DNA of 64,000 nt from PALG01 sp964495885 (GCA_964495885.1 CAZBWO010000008.1:1-64000), one strand, 5' to 3'; counted from the first letter of the stretch, positions 16,789 through 25,986 are shown. Numbers and translations: made by a program. Notes: a model not told the origin generated them from the letters alone.

Positions 16789-17787
16789 ATGAAAAAAATT
16801 ACAAAAGCAACTTACCTCCAGTGGTATGAAGATATGCTCTTCTGGCGTAAATTCGAAGATAAGCTGGCGCAGGTATATATCAAACAGAAAGTAAGAGGGT
16901 TCTTGCACCTTTATAATGGCCAGGAAGCTGTTTTGGCAGGTGCCTTGCATGCGATGGATTTAGAAAAAGATCGTATGATTACCGCTTACCGGAATCACGT
17001 ACAACCCATTGGTATGGGAGTAGATCCTAAAAAGGTAATGGCCGAGCTCTACGGAAAAGGAACAGGGACTTCCCAAGGATTGGGAGGTTCTATGCACATC
17101 TTTTCTAAAGAACATCGTTTCTATGGAGGCCACGGAATCGTGGGCGGACAAATTCCTTTGGGAGCCGGAATTGCCTTTGGTGATAAATACCATGATAGGG
17201 ATAGCGTAACGCTAACCTTCATGGGAGATGGGGCCACAAGACAAGGTAGTTTGCATGAAACCTTTAACTTGGCTATGCTTTGGAATTTGCCAGTTGTTTT
17301 TTGTGTGGAAAATAACGGATATGCTATGGGTACTTCTGTAGCAAGAACCGCGAATCATACAGATATTTACAAACTAGGACTGGGCTATGAAATGCCTTGC
17401 CGACCTGTGGACGGAATGAAACCTGAAGTGGTTGCCAAAGAATTGGATGAAGCTATTAGCAGGGCAAGAAGCGGTGGAGGACCTACCTTTTTAGAAATTA
17501 GAACCTACCGTTACAGAGGGCATTCCATGAGTGATGCACAGCACTACCGAACTAAAGAAGAAGTAGCTCAGATGCAAGAACAAGATCCTATTTCCTATGT
17601 TTTGCACCACATTTACGAAAAGAAATGGGCCACTGAAAAGGAAATTGAAAAAATTGATGAACGGGTAAAAGATAAGGTGAAGGAGTGCGAAGAATTTGCT
17701 GAAAATTCAGATTGGCCTGCTAAGAATGTCATGTATGACGTTGTGTACGAACAAGAAGATTATCCATTTTTACCTCATAAACTATAA
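16789..17787 (+). CDS. pdhA: Pyruvate dehydrogenase E1 component, alpha subunit
   Basis: Thiamine-pyrophosphate-binding subunit of the pyruvate dehydrogenase complex, which turns pyruvate into acetyl-CoA. 332 aa. The TPP motif begins GDGATRQG at residue 146 and ends FCVENN; other landmarks are YNGQEAV near the N-terminus, GGSMHIFSKEHRFYGGHGIVGGQ and the phosphorylation-loop-like YRYRGHSMSD. It is followed by pdhC after 6 nt. The E1 beta subunit is not in this window, so the complex is encoded at two loci. TATTTTTG at 16742-16749 could be its -7 element but has no good -33 partner. Confidence 0.93.
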   Translation: MKKITKATYLQWYEDMLFWRKFEDKLAQVYIKQKVRGFLHLYNGQEAVLAGALHAMDLEKDRMITAYRNHVQPIGMGVDPKKVMAELYGKGTGTSQGLGGSMHIFSKEHRFYGGHGIVGGQIPLGAGIAFGDKYHDRDSVTLTFMGDGATRQGSLHETFNLAMLWNLPVVFCVENNGYAMGTSVARTANHTDIYKLGLGYEMPCRPVDGMKPEVVAKELDEAISRARSGGGPTFLEIRTYRYRGHSMSDAQHYRTKEEVAQMQEQDPISYVLHHIYEKKWATEKEIEKIDERVKDKVKECEEFAENSDWPAKNVMYDVVYEQEDYPFLPHKL

Positions 17788-17793
17788 GAAGCT

Positions 17794-19410
17794 ATGGCAG
17801 AAGTAATTACCATGCCCAGATTAAGTGATACCATGGAAGAAGGAACTGTTGCTTCATGGCTCAAAAAAGTGGGTGACAAAGTGGAAGAAGGTGATATCCT
17901 TGCGGAAATAGAAACAGACAAAGCCACGATGGAGTTTGAGTCTTTTTATGAAGGAACCTTATTGCATATTGGCATCAAAGAAGGGGAAACTGCTGAAGTA
18001 GACGCCCTTTTAGCTATTATTGGAGAAGAAGGTGAGGATATATCAAGTTTGTTGAACGGAAAAGCTTCGGAAAAGAAATCAGATAACACTTCTGCTGAAA
18101 AAACAGAAGAAGCTTCCGAAGCAACCAATCAAGAAGAGACAGCTACTGGTGATGAACAATCCCTGCCAGAGAGTGTGGAAATAATTACCATGCCTAGATT
18201 GAGTGATACCATGGAAGAAGGAACCGTGGCAAGTTGGCTTAAGAAAGAAGGAGATATAGTAGAAGAAGGGGATATCCTTGCGGAAATTGAGACAGATAAG
18301 GCTACAATGGAGTTTGAGTCTTTTTATAGCGGAACCCTACTTAAAATTGGTATCCAAGAAGGAGAATCGGCAAAAGTAGATGCCTTACTTGCCATTATAG
18401 GTCCAAAAGGTACAGATGTATCTAAAATTTCAGTAGCATCTGCTAAAAAGAAACAAGCTGTACCAAAAGAAGAAACCTCTAAAAAAGAAGAAAAAACTGC
18501 GACTTCCACCGTAAAACAAGCCACTTCAGAAAGTACAAAGAAGCCTGCAACAGTTTCATCTTCCAACGGACGGATTTTTGCTTCTCCACTTGCCAAGAAA
18601 TTGGCAGAAGAAAAAGGAATCAATCTTGCCCAAGTACAAGGAAGTGGAGATCAAGGAAGAATTGTAAAGCGAGATATTGAAAACTATCAGCCTGCCGTTG
18701 GTACGCAAGCTTATGTTCCTGTTGGACAGGAGATTTTTGAGGAGGTAAGTAATTCGCAAATGCGAAAAACCATTGCTAAGCGTTTGGGTGAGTCTAAATT
18801 TACAGCTCCTCATTACTATCTCACCATTGAGTTGGATATGGATCATGCAATTGCTGCTAGAACAGCTATTAATAGTGATCCAGAGGTAAAAATATCCTTT
18901 AATGATATGATTGTAAAAGCCTGTGCTATGGCGCTTCGAAAGCACCCGCAGGTGAATAGCCAATGGGAAGGAAATGTAACTAAAATTGCAAAGCATATTC
19001 ATGTTGGAGTTGCAGTTGCAGTGGAAGATGGGTTGGTGGTTCCCGTATTGAAATTTACAGATCAAATGTCCTTCAGCCAGATTGGTGCTGCTGTAAAGGA
19101 TTTGGCTGGAAAAGCCCGAAATAAAAAGCTAACCCCAGACGAAATGCAAGGAAGTACCTTCACGGTATCTAATTTGGGGATGTTTGGTATCAAGGAGTTT
19201 ACCTCTATTATCAATCAGCCCAATTCTGCAATCCTTTCTGTGGGTGCAATAATTCAAAAACCTGTGGTGAAGAATGGTGCCATTGCTATTGGAAACACCA
19301 TGACCGTTACCTTGGCTTGTGATCACAGGACAGTGGATGGAGCAACAGGGGCGCAATTCCTACAAACCCTTAGAAATTATATTGAAAACCCCGTGACCAT
19401 GTTTGCGTAA
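17794..19410 (+). CDS. pdhC: Pyruvate dehydrogenase E2 (dihydrolipoamide acetyltransferase) with two lipoyl domains
   Basis: Core of the pyruvate dehydrogenase complex; moves the acetyl group from lipoate to CoA. 538 aa in order: lipoyl domain 1 (K43 in ETDKATMEF), acidic linker, lipoyl domain 2 (K169 in the same motif), Ala/Lys/Thr-rich linker, peripheral subunit-binding domain (FASPLAKKLAEEKGINL ... GRIVKRDI), and the catalytic domain with DHRTVDG (H511). The two lipoyl domains are nearly identical in protein and close in DNA, which points to an internal duplication. A hairpin (19435-19465) follows. Directly downstream of pdhA. Confidence 0.94.
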   Translation: MAEVITMPRLSDTMEEGTVASWLKKVGDKVEEGDILAEIETDKATMEFESFYEGTLLHIGIKEGETAEVDALLAIIGEEGEDISSLLNGKASEKKSDNTSAEKTEEASEATNQEETATGDEQSLPESVEIITMPRLSDTMEEGTVASWLKKEGDIVEEGDILAEIETDKATMEFESFYSGTLLKIGIQEGESAKVDALLAIIGPKGTDVSKISVASAKKKQAVPKEETSKKEEKTATSTVKQATSESTKKPATVSSSNGRIFASPLAKKLAEEKGINLAQVQGSGDQGRIVKRDIENYQPAVGTQAYVPVGQEIFEEVSNSQMRKTIAKRLGESKFTAPHYYLTIELDMDHAIAARTAINSDPEVKISFNDMIVKACAMALRKHPQVNSQWEGNVTKIAKHIHVGVAVAVEDGLVVPVLKFTDQMSFSQIGAAVKDLAGKARNKKLTPDEMQGSTFTVSNLGMFGIKEFTSIINQPNSAILSVGAIIQKPVVKNGAIAIGNTMTVTLACDHRTVDGATGAQFLQTLRNYIENPVTMFA

Positions 19411-19434
19411 ACGGGCCTTTATAAACTACTTTTG

Positions 19435-19466
19435 AATCCCGTTATCTTTTTAAGGTAACGGGATTT
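19435..19466 (+). terminator. Hairpin after pdhC (weak terminator)
   Basis: 10-bp stem AATCCCGTTA/TAACGGGATT (19435-19444 with 19456-19465) with an 11-nt loop. The T-run after it is short (TTTG), so termination may be partial and some read-through to the next gene is possible. Confidence 0.55.
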
Positions 19467-19481
19467 GTGTATCTTTAAATC

Positions 19482-20165
19482 ATGGTAAAAAATATTGTCA
19501 TAACAGGAACAAGCAGGGGAATAGGTTATGAATTGGTTCCTTTATTCACAGATGCTGGACATAACGTATTGGCGCTTTCAAGAAATGAAGTCCCAATTTC
19601 AGGATTGGATATTTCAAATTGCCATTGTATGCCTTGTGATATTACTCATTCTAGCGACTTGAAAAAGGTTTCAGAATTCCTAAAGAACCATTGGAATAGG
19701 GTGGATGTATTGATTAATAATTCTGGGAATCTCGTTCAGAAGCCTTTTCAGAAATTAAAAAAGGAAGACTTTCTGGAAGCTTATGATGTGAATGTGTTTG
19801 GGGCAGCAGCCATGACACAAACAGTGTTGCCCTACATGCCGAAAGATGGTCATGTCGTAAATATTAGTAGTATGGGTGGGGTGCAAGGAAGTATAAAATT
19901 TCCAGGTTTGGCCGCATACAGCAGTAGTAAAGGGGCGTTAATTACTTTAACAGAGGTGCTGGCTGAAGAATACAAAGAAAGTGGCCCTTCATTTAATGTG
20001 TTGGCGCTAGGAGCAGTTCAAACTGAAATGTTAGCCGAAGCGTTCCCTGGATATCAAGCACCGGTTACGGCAGAAGAGATGGCGCAATACATTATGGATT
20101 TTGCGTTGCATGGAAATCGCTATTACAATGGAAAGGTACTACAGGTATCTAGTTCAACTCCCTAG
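19482..20165 (+). CDS. SDR-family oxidoreductase
   Basis: 227-aa NAD(P)-dependent short-chain dehydrogenase/reductase. Rossmann motif TGTSRGIG at residues 8-15, NNSGN in place of the usual NNAG, catalytic Ser in NISSMGG and Y146-x3-K150 (AYSSSK). Substrate unknown; it is a classical short SDR with no further signature. First gene of a tight co-directional group with the SprT-like, manC and DUF389 genes (gap 3 nt to the next). TATCTTTA at 19470-19477, close to the start codon, is a near match to a -7 element. Confidence 0.9.
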   Translation: MVKNIVITGTSRGIGYELVPLFTDAGHNVLALSRNEVPISGLDISNCHCMPCDITHSSDLKKVSEFLKNHWNRVDVLINNSGNLVQKPFQKLKKEDFLEAYDVNVFGAAAMTQTVLPYMPKDGHVVNISSMGGVQGSIKFPGLAAYSSSKGALITLTEVLAEEYKESGPSFNVLALGAVQTEMLAEAFPGYQAPVTAEEMAQYIMDFALHGNRYYNGKVLQVSSSTP

Positions 20166-20168
20166 TGT

Positions 20169-20765
20169 ATGACTGAAGTACTTTCCAAATACCTTCCACA
20201 AGCAGCGGTAATACCCACTTTTGAGCTCATTAAAAATCATGAAGTACACCTTAAAATTGTCAAGGAACGGGTCACCCGTCACGGGGATTACAGAAAACTC
20301 CCAGATGGACGCCACCAAGTAACGGTGAATGCCAGCCTTAATAAATATCGTTTTTTAATGACGTTGGTGCATGAAATTGCACATTTGGCAGCGTTTAGGA
20401 AATATGGATATCAAATTAAACCCCATGGAAAGGAATGGAAACGAACATTTCAACAGTTGATGCTTCCGTACATTCGTCCGGAGATATTTCCCAATTCATT
20501 ACTTCCTTTATTGGCCATTCATTTTAAAAATCCGCGGGCTACGAGTGATACAGATACCAAACTTTCTTTGGCATTAAAGCAGTTTGATCCTGAAAACGAT
20601 AAAAACTATATCTTTGAAATTCCCATGGGAGGAACTTTTCGTTTGTACAATGGAAAGATTTTCCGAAGGGGTCAACAACGTGTGAAACGATTTGAATGTG
20701 TGGAAGTGGCCACAGGCAGACTTTATTTGTTTAACCCAAATGCGGAAGTGGAATACCTAAAATAA
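20169..20765 (+). CDS. SprT-like zinc metalloprotease domain protein
   Basis: 198 aa with the SprT-like motif HEIAHL (H68, E69, H72) and a third zinc ligand probably in KPHGKEWK. The SprT/Spartan family includes proteases that process DNA-protein crosslinks; whether this bacterial member does so is not known. The C-terminal half (FRLYNGKIFRRGQQRVKRFECVEV) looks like the small ribbon found in such proteins but lacks a full CxxC pair. Gap of 3 nt after the SDR and TAATG overlap with manC. Confidence 0.87.
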   Translation: MTEVLSKYLPQAAVIPTFELIKNHEVHLKIVKERVTRHGDYRKLPDGRHQVTVNASLNKYRFLMTLVHEIAHLAAFRKYGYQIKPHGKEWKRTFQQLMLPYIRPEIFPNSLLPLLAIHFKNPRATSDTDTKLSLALKQFDPENDKNYIFEIPMGGTFRLYNGKIFRRGQQRVKRFECVEVATGRLYLFNPNAEVEYLK

Positions 20766-21847
20766 TGGAGAAAAAAAATCTATATGCAGTCATTATGGCC
20801 GGAGGGATTGGCTCCCGTTTTTGGCCTGTGAGTACGACCCAATTTCCTAAGCAATTTCACGATATGCTAGGGACCGGACAAAGCTTGCTTCAAAAGACTT
20901 TTAGTAGGATTTCGCAAATAGTACCTTCGCAGCAGATTCAGATTCTTACCAATGATCGTTATAAATCATTGTGTTTAGCACAACTTCCAATCCTTAAAGA
21001 GGAGCAATTGGTATTGGAACCCACTATGCGGAACACGGCACCTTGCATATTGCTTTCCGCTTTAAAAATACAAAAGGAAAATCCAGACGCTTTGATGTTG
21101 GTCGCACCCAGTGATCATTGGATTGAAGATGAGAATGCCTTCAAAAATGATGTGGAAACTTGTTTTGAAGCCTGTGCTTCAGAAGATATTTTAATGACTT
21201 TGGGTATCAAGCCCACCTTTCCAAACACGGGCTATGGATACATTGAAGCAGCAAAAGAAGGAGCTACGGCTATTAAATCGGTAAAACAGTTTAGGGAAAA
21301 GCCAGATTATGAAACGGCAAAACAATTTGTCGCTGCTGGAAACTTCCTTTGGAATGCAGGAATATTTATTTGGAGTGTAAAAAGTATTGTGAGTGCATTT
21401 CAGGAATTTTTGCCCTCAATGTATGCCTTGTTTCAACAAGGTATGGGACAATACAACACTGCATCTGAGGCTTCTTTTGTGGAAAGGGAATATCCCAATG
21501 CCGAAAATATCTCTATTGATTATGGCGTTATGGAGAAGGCAAAAAACGTATTTGTAAAGGAAGCTAGTTTTGATTGGAATGATTTGGGAACTTGGGGGGC
21601 ACTACACGAAAAATTAGATAAAGATGCTGCTGAAAATGCCGTAGTGAGAGCCATTCCCCACTTCAAGGATGCGCAAAACAACATGGTGTATGCCTCAACG
21701 GAAAAGTTGGTGGTGTTAGATGGTATTTCAGATTATATTATTGTAGATAAAGAAAATGTATTGATGATTTTTCCAAAGGAAAAGGAGCAACATATTAAAC
21801 AGCTATTTTCTGAAATTTCAAATACATTTGGTGAAAAATATACCTAA
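20765..21847 (+). CDS. manC: Mannose-1-phosphate guanylyltransferase
   Basis: Makes GDP-mannose from mannose-1-phosphate and GTP, feeding polysaccharide and glycoprotein synthesis. 360 aa, single-domain form without the C-terminal isomerase domain of bifunctional enzymes. Signature nucleotide loop AGGIGSRFWP (12-21) and FPKQF; later LVAPSDHWI, GYGYIEA, FREKPD and FLWNAGIFIW. Start overlaps the SprT-like stop by one base (TAATG) and its stop abuts the next start, so all are translated from one message. Confidence 0.92.
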   Translation: MEKKNLYAVIMAGGIGSRFWPVSTTQFPKQFHDMLGTGQSLLQKTFSRISQIVPSQQIQILTNDRYKSLCLAQLPILKEEQLVLEPTMRNTAPCILLSALKIQKENPDALMLVAPSDHWIEDENAFKNDVETCFEACASEDILMTLGIKPTFPNTGYGYIEAAKEGATAIKSVKQFREKPDYETAKQFVAAGNFLWNAGIFIWSVKSIVSAFQEFLPSMYALFQQGMGQYNTASEASFVEREYPNAENISIDYGVMEKAKNVFVKEASFDWNDLGTWGALHEKLDKDAAENAVVRAIPHFKDAQNNMVYASTEKLVVLDGISDYIIVDKENVLMIFPKEKEQHIKQLFSEISNTFGEKYT

Positions 21848-23299
21848 ATGGAAAACAGCAATTTACAGGACAAGGAACTGGATCAAAGCAAGAAAACCAT
21901 CCAAAAGGATGCACAAGGGCTTTGGGCTAGTTTAAAAAAATTCATGCTGGATTTATTAGACTTCCGTAGTGATACCGATAGGGATACCACTATGGATGCC
22001 ATCATCAAAGACATTCCATTTAAGGGAGCGACCGCATGGATTTTAATATGCTCTATTTTTGTGGCATCCATTGGATTAAATGCCAACTCTACCGCAGTGG
22101 TGATTGGAGCGATGCTTATCTCCCCACTAATGGGTCCCATTTTGGGAATAGGGTTGTCTATTGCTATCAATGATATTGATACCCTAAAAAAATCATTAAT
22201 CAATTTTGGGGTCATGGTTTTTTTGAGTGTACTTACGGCCTTTTTATTCTTTTGGTTGTTTCCTTTACGGGAAGAATCTTCAGAATTATTGGCGCGTACC
22301 CAGCCAGATATTAGGGATGTGCTCATTGCCTTTTTTGGAGGTTTGGCACTCATCATTGCCCGTACAAAAAAAGGAACGATTGCCAGTGTGATTTTCGGGG
22401 TAGCTATTGCTACTGCGTTAATGCCTCCTTTGTGTACAGTTGGTTATGGCCTTGCGGAAGCCTTAATTGGAAACCCCAAAGGATTTGCCTTTGCGGGTGG
22501 TGCCATGTACCTCTTTTTAATCAATACCATCTTCATTGCCCTAGCAACATTCTTGGTATTGAAATTACTTCGGTTTCCTATGCGGAAATATGCCAACTCA
22601 ATACGTAGAAAGAGAATTGCGCGATTTGCTTCTGTGGTTGCATTGTTGGTAATGATTCCTGCCGGATATACCTTTTATAGGGTTTTAAAGGAAAGTGCTT
22701 TTAAAAATGATGCCCAGCGCTTTATTGAAACAGAATTAAATGCACTCCCAAATTCTTCTTACATAAAAAAATATGCAACCTATCATTATGATGCAAAGCA
22801 AGGATCTACCATTGAGCTTACTTCTTTCGGGGGGCAGCAAATAGATGAAACTACTATTGCTTTATTGGATAGTAGGATGAAGGAGTATCAATCACTTGAA
22901 AATACAACACTTCGTTTTAACCAAAACAAAGAGGAGAATGATTTGGAAAATGAAATGAGGTATTTAACTGAACTCAGGAGTAGGGATTCATTGGAGATTT
23001 CTACCAAGGAACAAAAAATTGCATTCTTGGAAAAACAAGTCGCAAAACTTAGTAAATTGGAAGAAGGACAAATTCCCTTTCAGGCCATTTGTGAAGAAGC
23101 AAAAATCAACTATGAAAACTTGGAAAGCTTGAGTTATTCAAGGAAACTTTCTTCCAACTTTCAAACCATTGACACCCTTACAGTCTTTGAGCCTACCTGG
23201 AAACAGGGCGTAAGAAATAACGAGATTGAAAAAGATCGTGAAAAATTATACAATTGGTTGAAATACAAACTTCAGCTAGATACTTTAGTAGTGAAGTAA
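21848..23299 (+). CDS. DUF389 integral membrane protein
   Basis: 483 aa. An N-terminal soluble segment, then a membrane domain beginning near ATAWILICSIFVASIGLNANSTAVVIGAMLISPLMGPILGIG, with several further spans up to about residue 285. This is the DUF389 (TIGR00341) signature; molecular function of the family is unknown. The C-terminal third is a soluble, charged, partly coiled-coil region, longer than the minimal DUF389 core. It directly abuts the manC stop (no gap). Its stop codon is adjacent to that of the convergent ABC ATPase gene. Confidence 0.88.
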   Translation: MENSNLQDKELDQSKKTIQKDAQGLWASLKKFMLDLLDFRSDTDRDTTMDAIIKDIPFKGATAWILICSIFVASIGLNANSTAVVIGAMLISPLMGPILGIGLSIAINDIDTLKKSLINFGVMVFLSVLTAFLFFWLFPLREESSELLARTQPDIRDVLIAFFGGLALIIARTKKGTIASVIFGVAIATALMPPLCTVGYGLAEALIGNPKGFAFAGGAMYLFLINTIFIALATFLVLKLLRFPMRKYANSIRRKRIARFASVVALLVMIPAGYTFYRVLKESAFKNDAQRFIETELNALPNSSYIKKYATYHYDAKQGSTIELTSFGGQQIDETTIALLDSRMKEYQSLENTTLRFNQNKEENDLENEMRYLTELRSRDSLEISTKEQKIAFLEKQVAKLSKLEEGQIPFQAICEEAKINYENLESLSYSRKLSSNFQTIDTLTVFEPTWKQGVRNNEIEKDREKLYNWLKYKLQLDTLVVK

Positions 23300-24067
23300 T
23301 TAAGAGGTTTCCTGAATCTGAATATCCCGTATTTTTTTAAAGAGATCTGAAGAATATACAAAATCTGTAACGTCCTTGTTATTGGTTTTGAATATCTGAC
23401 TTCGGTCTCCTTCCCACGCTAGGTTTCCTTTCTGAAGAAATACAATTTTTTCCCCAATCTCCATCACACTATTCATATCATGGGTGTTGATTACCGTAGT
23501 GATGTCATATTCCTTGGTAATTTCCTGAATTAGATTATCAATAATCATGGCCGTTTTAGGGTCTAATCCAGAATTGGGCTCATCGCAAAATAAATAGCGG
23601 GGATAATTCACAATTGCCCTGGCAATGGCAACCCGTTTTTGCATCCCTCCTGAAATTTCCGCAGGGAACTTTTTATTGGCGTTGGTAAGGTTAACACGCT
23701 CCAAAACCTCATTTACGCGTTCCAACATCTCTTCTTTCTTCTGCTTGCTATACATGCGCAATGGGAACATCACATTTTCTTCTACGGTCATGGAATCAAA
23801 CAAGGCGCCGCCTTGAAAAACCATCCCAATATGTTCCCGAAGATCTTTCTTTTCATCATCATCCATATTTTGAATAGCCTTGTCACCATAGAAAATATGT
23901 CCCTCTTCTGGAACAAACAGTCCCAATAGGCACTTCAGGAAAACCGTTTTTCCGCTTCCACTTTGCCCAATAATTAAATTGGTTTTACCTTTTTCAAAAT
24001 GGGTGGTAATCCCTTTAAGGATGTGTTCCTCTCCAAAACTTTTATGTAGATTTTCAACCCGTATCAT
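23300..24067 (-). CDS. ABC transporter ATPase of the MlaF (lipid asymmetry) type
   Basis: 255-aa ATPase driving phospholipid transport between membranes. Walker A GQSGSGKT (34-41), signature ISGGMQKRVAIARAI, Walker B LFCDEPNSGLDP, and the H-loop in INTHDM. The 'EISGGMQKR' variant and the MlaE-like neighbour place it in the Mla/Mkl group. It overlaps the permease stop by one base (TAATG). The MCE-domain substrate-binding partner is not adjacent in this window. Confidence 0.9.
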   Translation of the reverse strand: MIRVENLHKSFGEEHILKGITTHFEKGKTNLIIGQSGSGKTVFLKCLLGLFVPEEGHIFYGDKAIQNMDDDEKKDLREHIGMVFQGGALFDSMTVEENVMFPLRMYSKQKKEEMLERVNEVLERVNLTNANKKFPAEISGGMQKRVAIARAIVNYPRYLFCDEPNSGLDPKTAMIIDNLIQEITKEYDITTVINTHDMNSVMEIGEKIVFLQKGNLAWEGDRSQIFKTNNKDVTDFVYSSDLFKKIRDIQIQETS

Positions 24068-24804
24068 TAGCTAAGTAATAAAGATGTGATGACATAATTG
24101 GCAATGATGATAAGTATACTGGTCCATACAAAAGAATTCGTACTAGCTTTTCCAACTTCCAAAGCACCTCCTTTCATATAAAAGCCTTGCCATGCCGGTA
24201 CCGTGGCCAGTAGAAATGCAAAGACAAAGGTTTTAATAAAAGCGTAGACAACGTGAAAGGGCCTAAAATCATCCTGTAGCCCTTGAATAAAGGCTTCCGA
24301 AGTACTAAACCCGCCATAAACGGCAGCTACCCATCCACCTAAAATCCCTAAAAACATAGCCATGGCAATTACAAAGGGATACAATTGCAATGCGATAATT
24401 TTTGGAAATACTAGGTAATTCAACGGGTTGATTCCCATTACTTCCAAAGCGTCTATTTGCTCTGTAACCCTCATCGAACCAATACTGGAAGTGATAAACG
24501 AACCCATTTTCCCCGCCATAATGATAGAAATGAATGTTGGGGCAAATTCCAATAATACCGATTGCCTAGTGGCAAATCCTACCAAATAATCTGGAATCAA
24601 AGGATTTTCTATATTCAGTGCGGTTTGAATAGCCACAACCCCTCCTACGAAGAAGGAAATAAATGCCACAATTCCCAAGGAATTAATGATTAAATCATCC
24701 ATTTCCTTTAAGATCAATTCTCGAAGAACCGATCCTTTAGTGGGCCGACTAAAAACTTGTCCTAGCATCAAGAAATAGGAGCCAATATCAGCTATATATT
24801 TCAT
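24067..24804 (-). CDS. MlaE-family ABC transporter permease
   Basis: 245-aa inner-membrane permease with five or so hydrophobic spans. Family marks: SFFVGGVVAIQTALNI, EFAPTFISIIMAGKMGSFITSSIGSMRVTEQIDALEVMGINPL (the long conserved cytoplasmic coupling segment) and a final span VWTSILIIIANYVITSLLL. Works with the downstream MlaF-type ATPase, translationally coupled by a one-base overlap, to move phospholipids across the envelope. Confidence 0.9.
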   Translation of the reverse strand: MKYIADIGSYFLMLGQVFSRPTKGSVLRELILKEMDDLIINSLGIVAFISFFVGGVVAIQTALNIENPLIPDYLVGFATRQSVLLEFAPTFISIIMAGKMGSFITSSIGSMRVTEQIDALEVMGINPLNYLVFPKIIALQLYPFVIAMAMFLGILGGWVAAVYGGFSTSEAFIQGLQDDFRPFHVVYAFIKTFVFAFLLATVPAWQGFYMKGGALEVGKASTNSFVWTSILIIIANYVITSLLLS

Positions 24805-24852
24805 ATTTGCTAAAGTAACAAAATTCGTTTAGGTGTAGTTGCCAAAAAAGCC

Positions 24853-25938
24853 TTATTCTGAAAGCAATTCAAGTATTTTATGGAAAATTTGGGTGTTCTC
24901 ATAGACTCCGCCAAAATTTTCTGCACCGGGGCCATAGGCAAAAACGGGAATCATAGTGGCACTATGACCGTCAGTGGAAAACGTAGGTTTAATTTCATTA
25001 TAATTATCACCATTGGAGGCCAAGGTAAACCCACCGGTTTCATGATCTCCAGTAACAATAATTAGCGTCTCGCCATCTTGTTCTGCAAAATCGAGGAGCG
25101 TTCCCAAGGTATTGTCCAAATCGATTAATTCGGTGATAAGATAATCTGCATCGTTATCATGACCTCCCCAATCTACTTGTGAACCTTCGACCATGAGGAA
25201 AAACCCATGATTATCATTGAGTTTATTAATGGCCATACTAGATGCATCACTAAGAAAATTTCCACGGCCTTCCAACATGGTGAGCATACTGCTAGGAGCT
25301 AATAAAAATCCTAATTTCTCTGCGTTGGGATATGGTTTTAGGGAAATGGTGTCTATTGTAAAGCCTTCATTATTGAGCGTTTCCAATAAATTTTTTTCAT
25401 CCTTCCGATTGACAAAGTATTTTAACCCGGCCCCTGCAAAAAAATCAATACCAGAAGTTGGTAAGAAACTTGCAATATCTTCGTGCAAATTTCTATTTGC
25501 TACATGGGCATAGAAACAGGCAGGTGTGGCATGGGTAATAGTTGAGGTTACGATTATTCCAGTATTCATATTCCTTTCAGAAACAATTTCTATGAGGGTA
25601 GGAACTGGTATGGTGTCTGGGGTCACCCCTATGGCTCCATTATATGTTTTTACACCAGAAGCAAAAGCTGTTGCCGAGGCGGCTGAATCTGTAATCAAAT
25701 CACTGGATGCAGAGGTTTTAATAAGTCCTATAACGGGAAACCGATCATAATTGGAGGGGCCGTCTTTAAAAAATTGTGCAGCTGAAACTTGGCTCAAACC
25801 TGTTCCATCTCCTTCTACCAAAATGATATTTTTTGGTGTTCTTGTAGATTCAGCCTCTGTTGTTGTTTCTTTTTTATTGGCCTCTGAACAAGACGAAAAC
25901 AGCAACAATAAAGAAAGGAAGAAAATGGGGTTTTTCAT
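24853..25938 (-). CDS. Alkaline phosphatase, predicted lipoprotein
   Basis: 361-aa alkaline phosphatase-superfamily enzyme releasing phosphate from monoesters. Lipobox FSSC (Cys17) predicts a membrane-anchored protein outside the cytoplasm. Metal and catalytic motifs: EGDGTG (D44), nucleophile S85 in ITDSAASATAF, THATPACFYAH, VEGSQVDWGGHDND, and VTGDHETGGF. At this length it lacks the large inserts of longer homologues. I used the ATG at 25938 because it starts the signal peptide and lies just after a good promoter; an upstream start would run through that promoter. Confidence 0.92.
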   Translation of the reverse strand: MKNPIFFLSLLLLFSSCSEANKKETTTEAESTRTPKNIILVEGDGTGLSQVSAAQFFKDGPSNYDRFPVIGLIKTSASSDLITDSAASATAFASGVKTYNGAIGVTPDTIPVPTLIEIVSERNMNTGIIVTSTITHATPACFYAHVANRNLHEDIASFLPTSGIDFFAGAGLKYFVNRKDEKNLLETLNNEGFTIDTISLKPYPNAEKLGFLLAPSSMLTMLEGRGNFLSDASSMAINKLNDNHGFFLMVEGSQVDWGGHDNDADYLITELIDLDNTLGTLLDFAEQDGETLIIVTGDHETGGFTLASNGDNYNEIKPTFSTDGHSATMIPVFAYGPGAENFGGVYENTQIFHKILELLSE

Positions 25939-25956
25939 AGCATTCAAATCTGAGAG

Positions 25957-25986
25957 CAAAATTAAGCATTCCCAACCTCCATACAA
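25957..25986 (-). promoter_or_regulatory. Promoter of the alkaline phosphatase gene
   Basis: Read on the minus strand: TTG (25986-25984), 19-nt spacer, TAATTTTG (25964-25957). It matches the Bacteroidota housekeeping promoter and predicts a leader of only about 13 nt before the ATG at 25938. No phosphate-regulator box was recognised. Confidence 0.7.

Noticed and set aside
17803..18345. Near-identical DNA segments as a mobile or CRISPR-like repeat
   Set aside because: They code for the two lipoyl domains of pdhC in frame, so they are a domain duplication.
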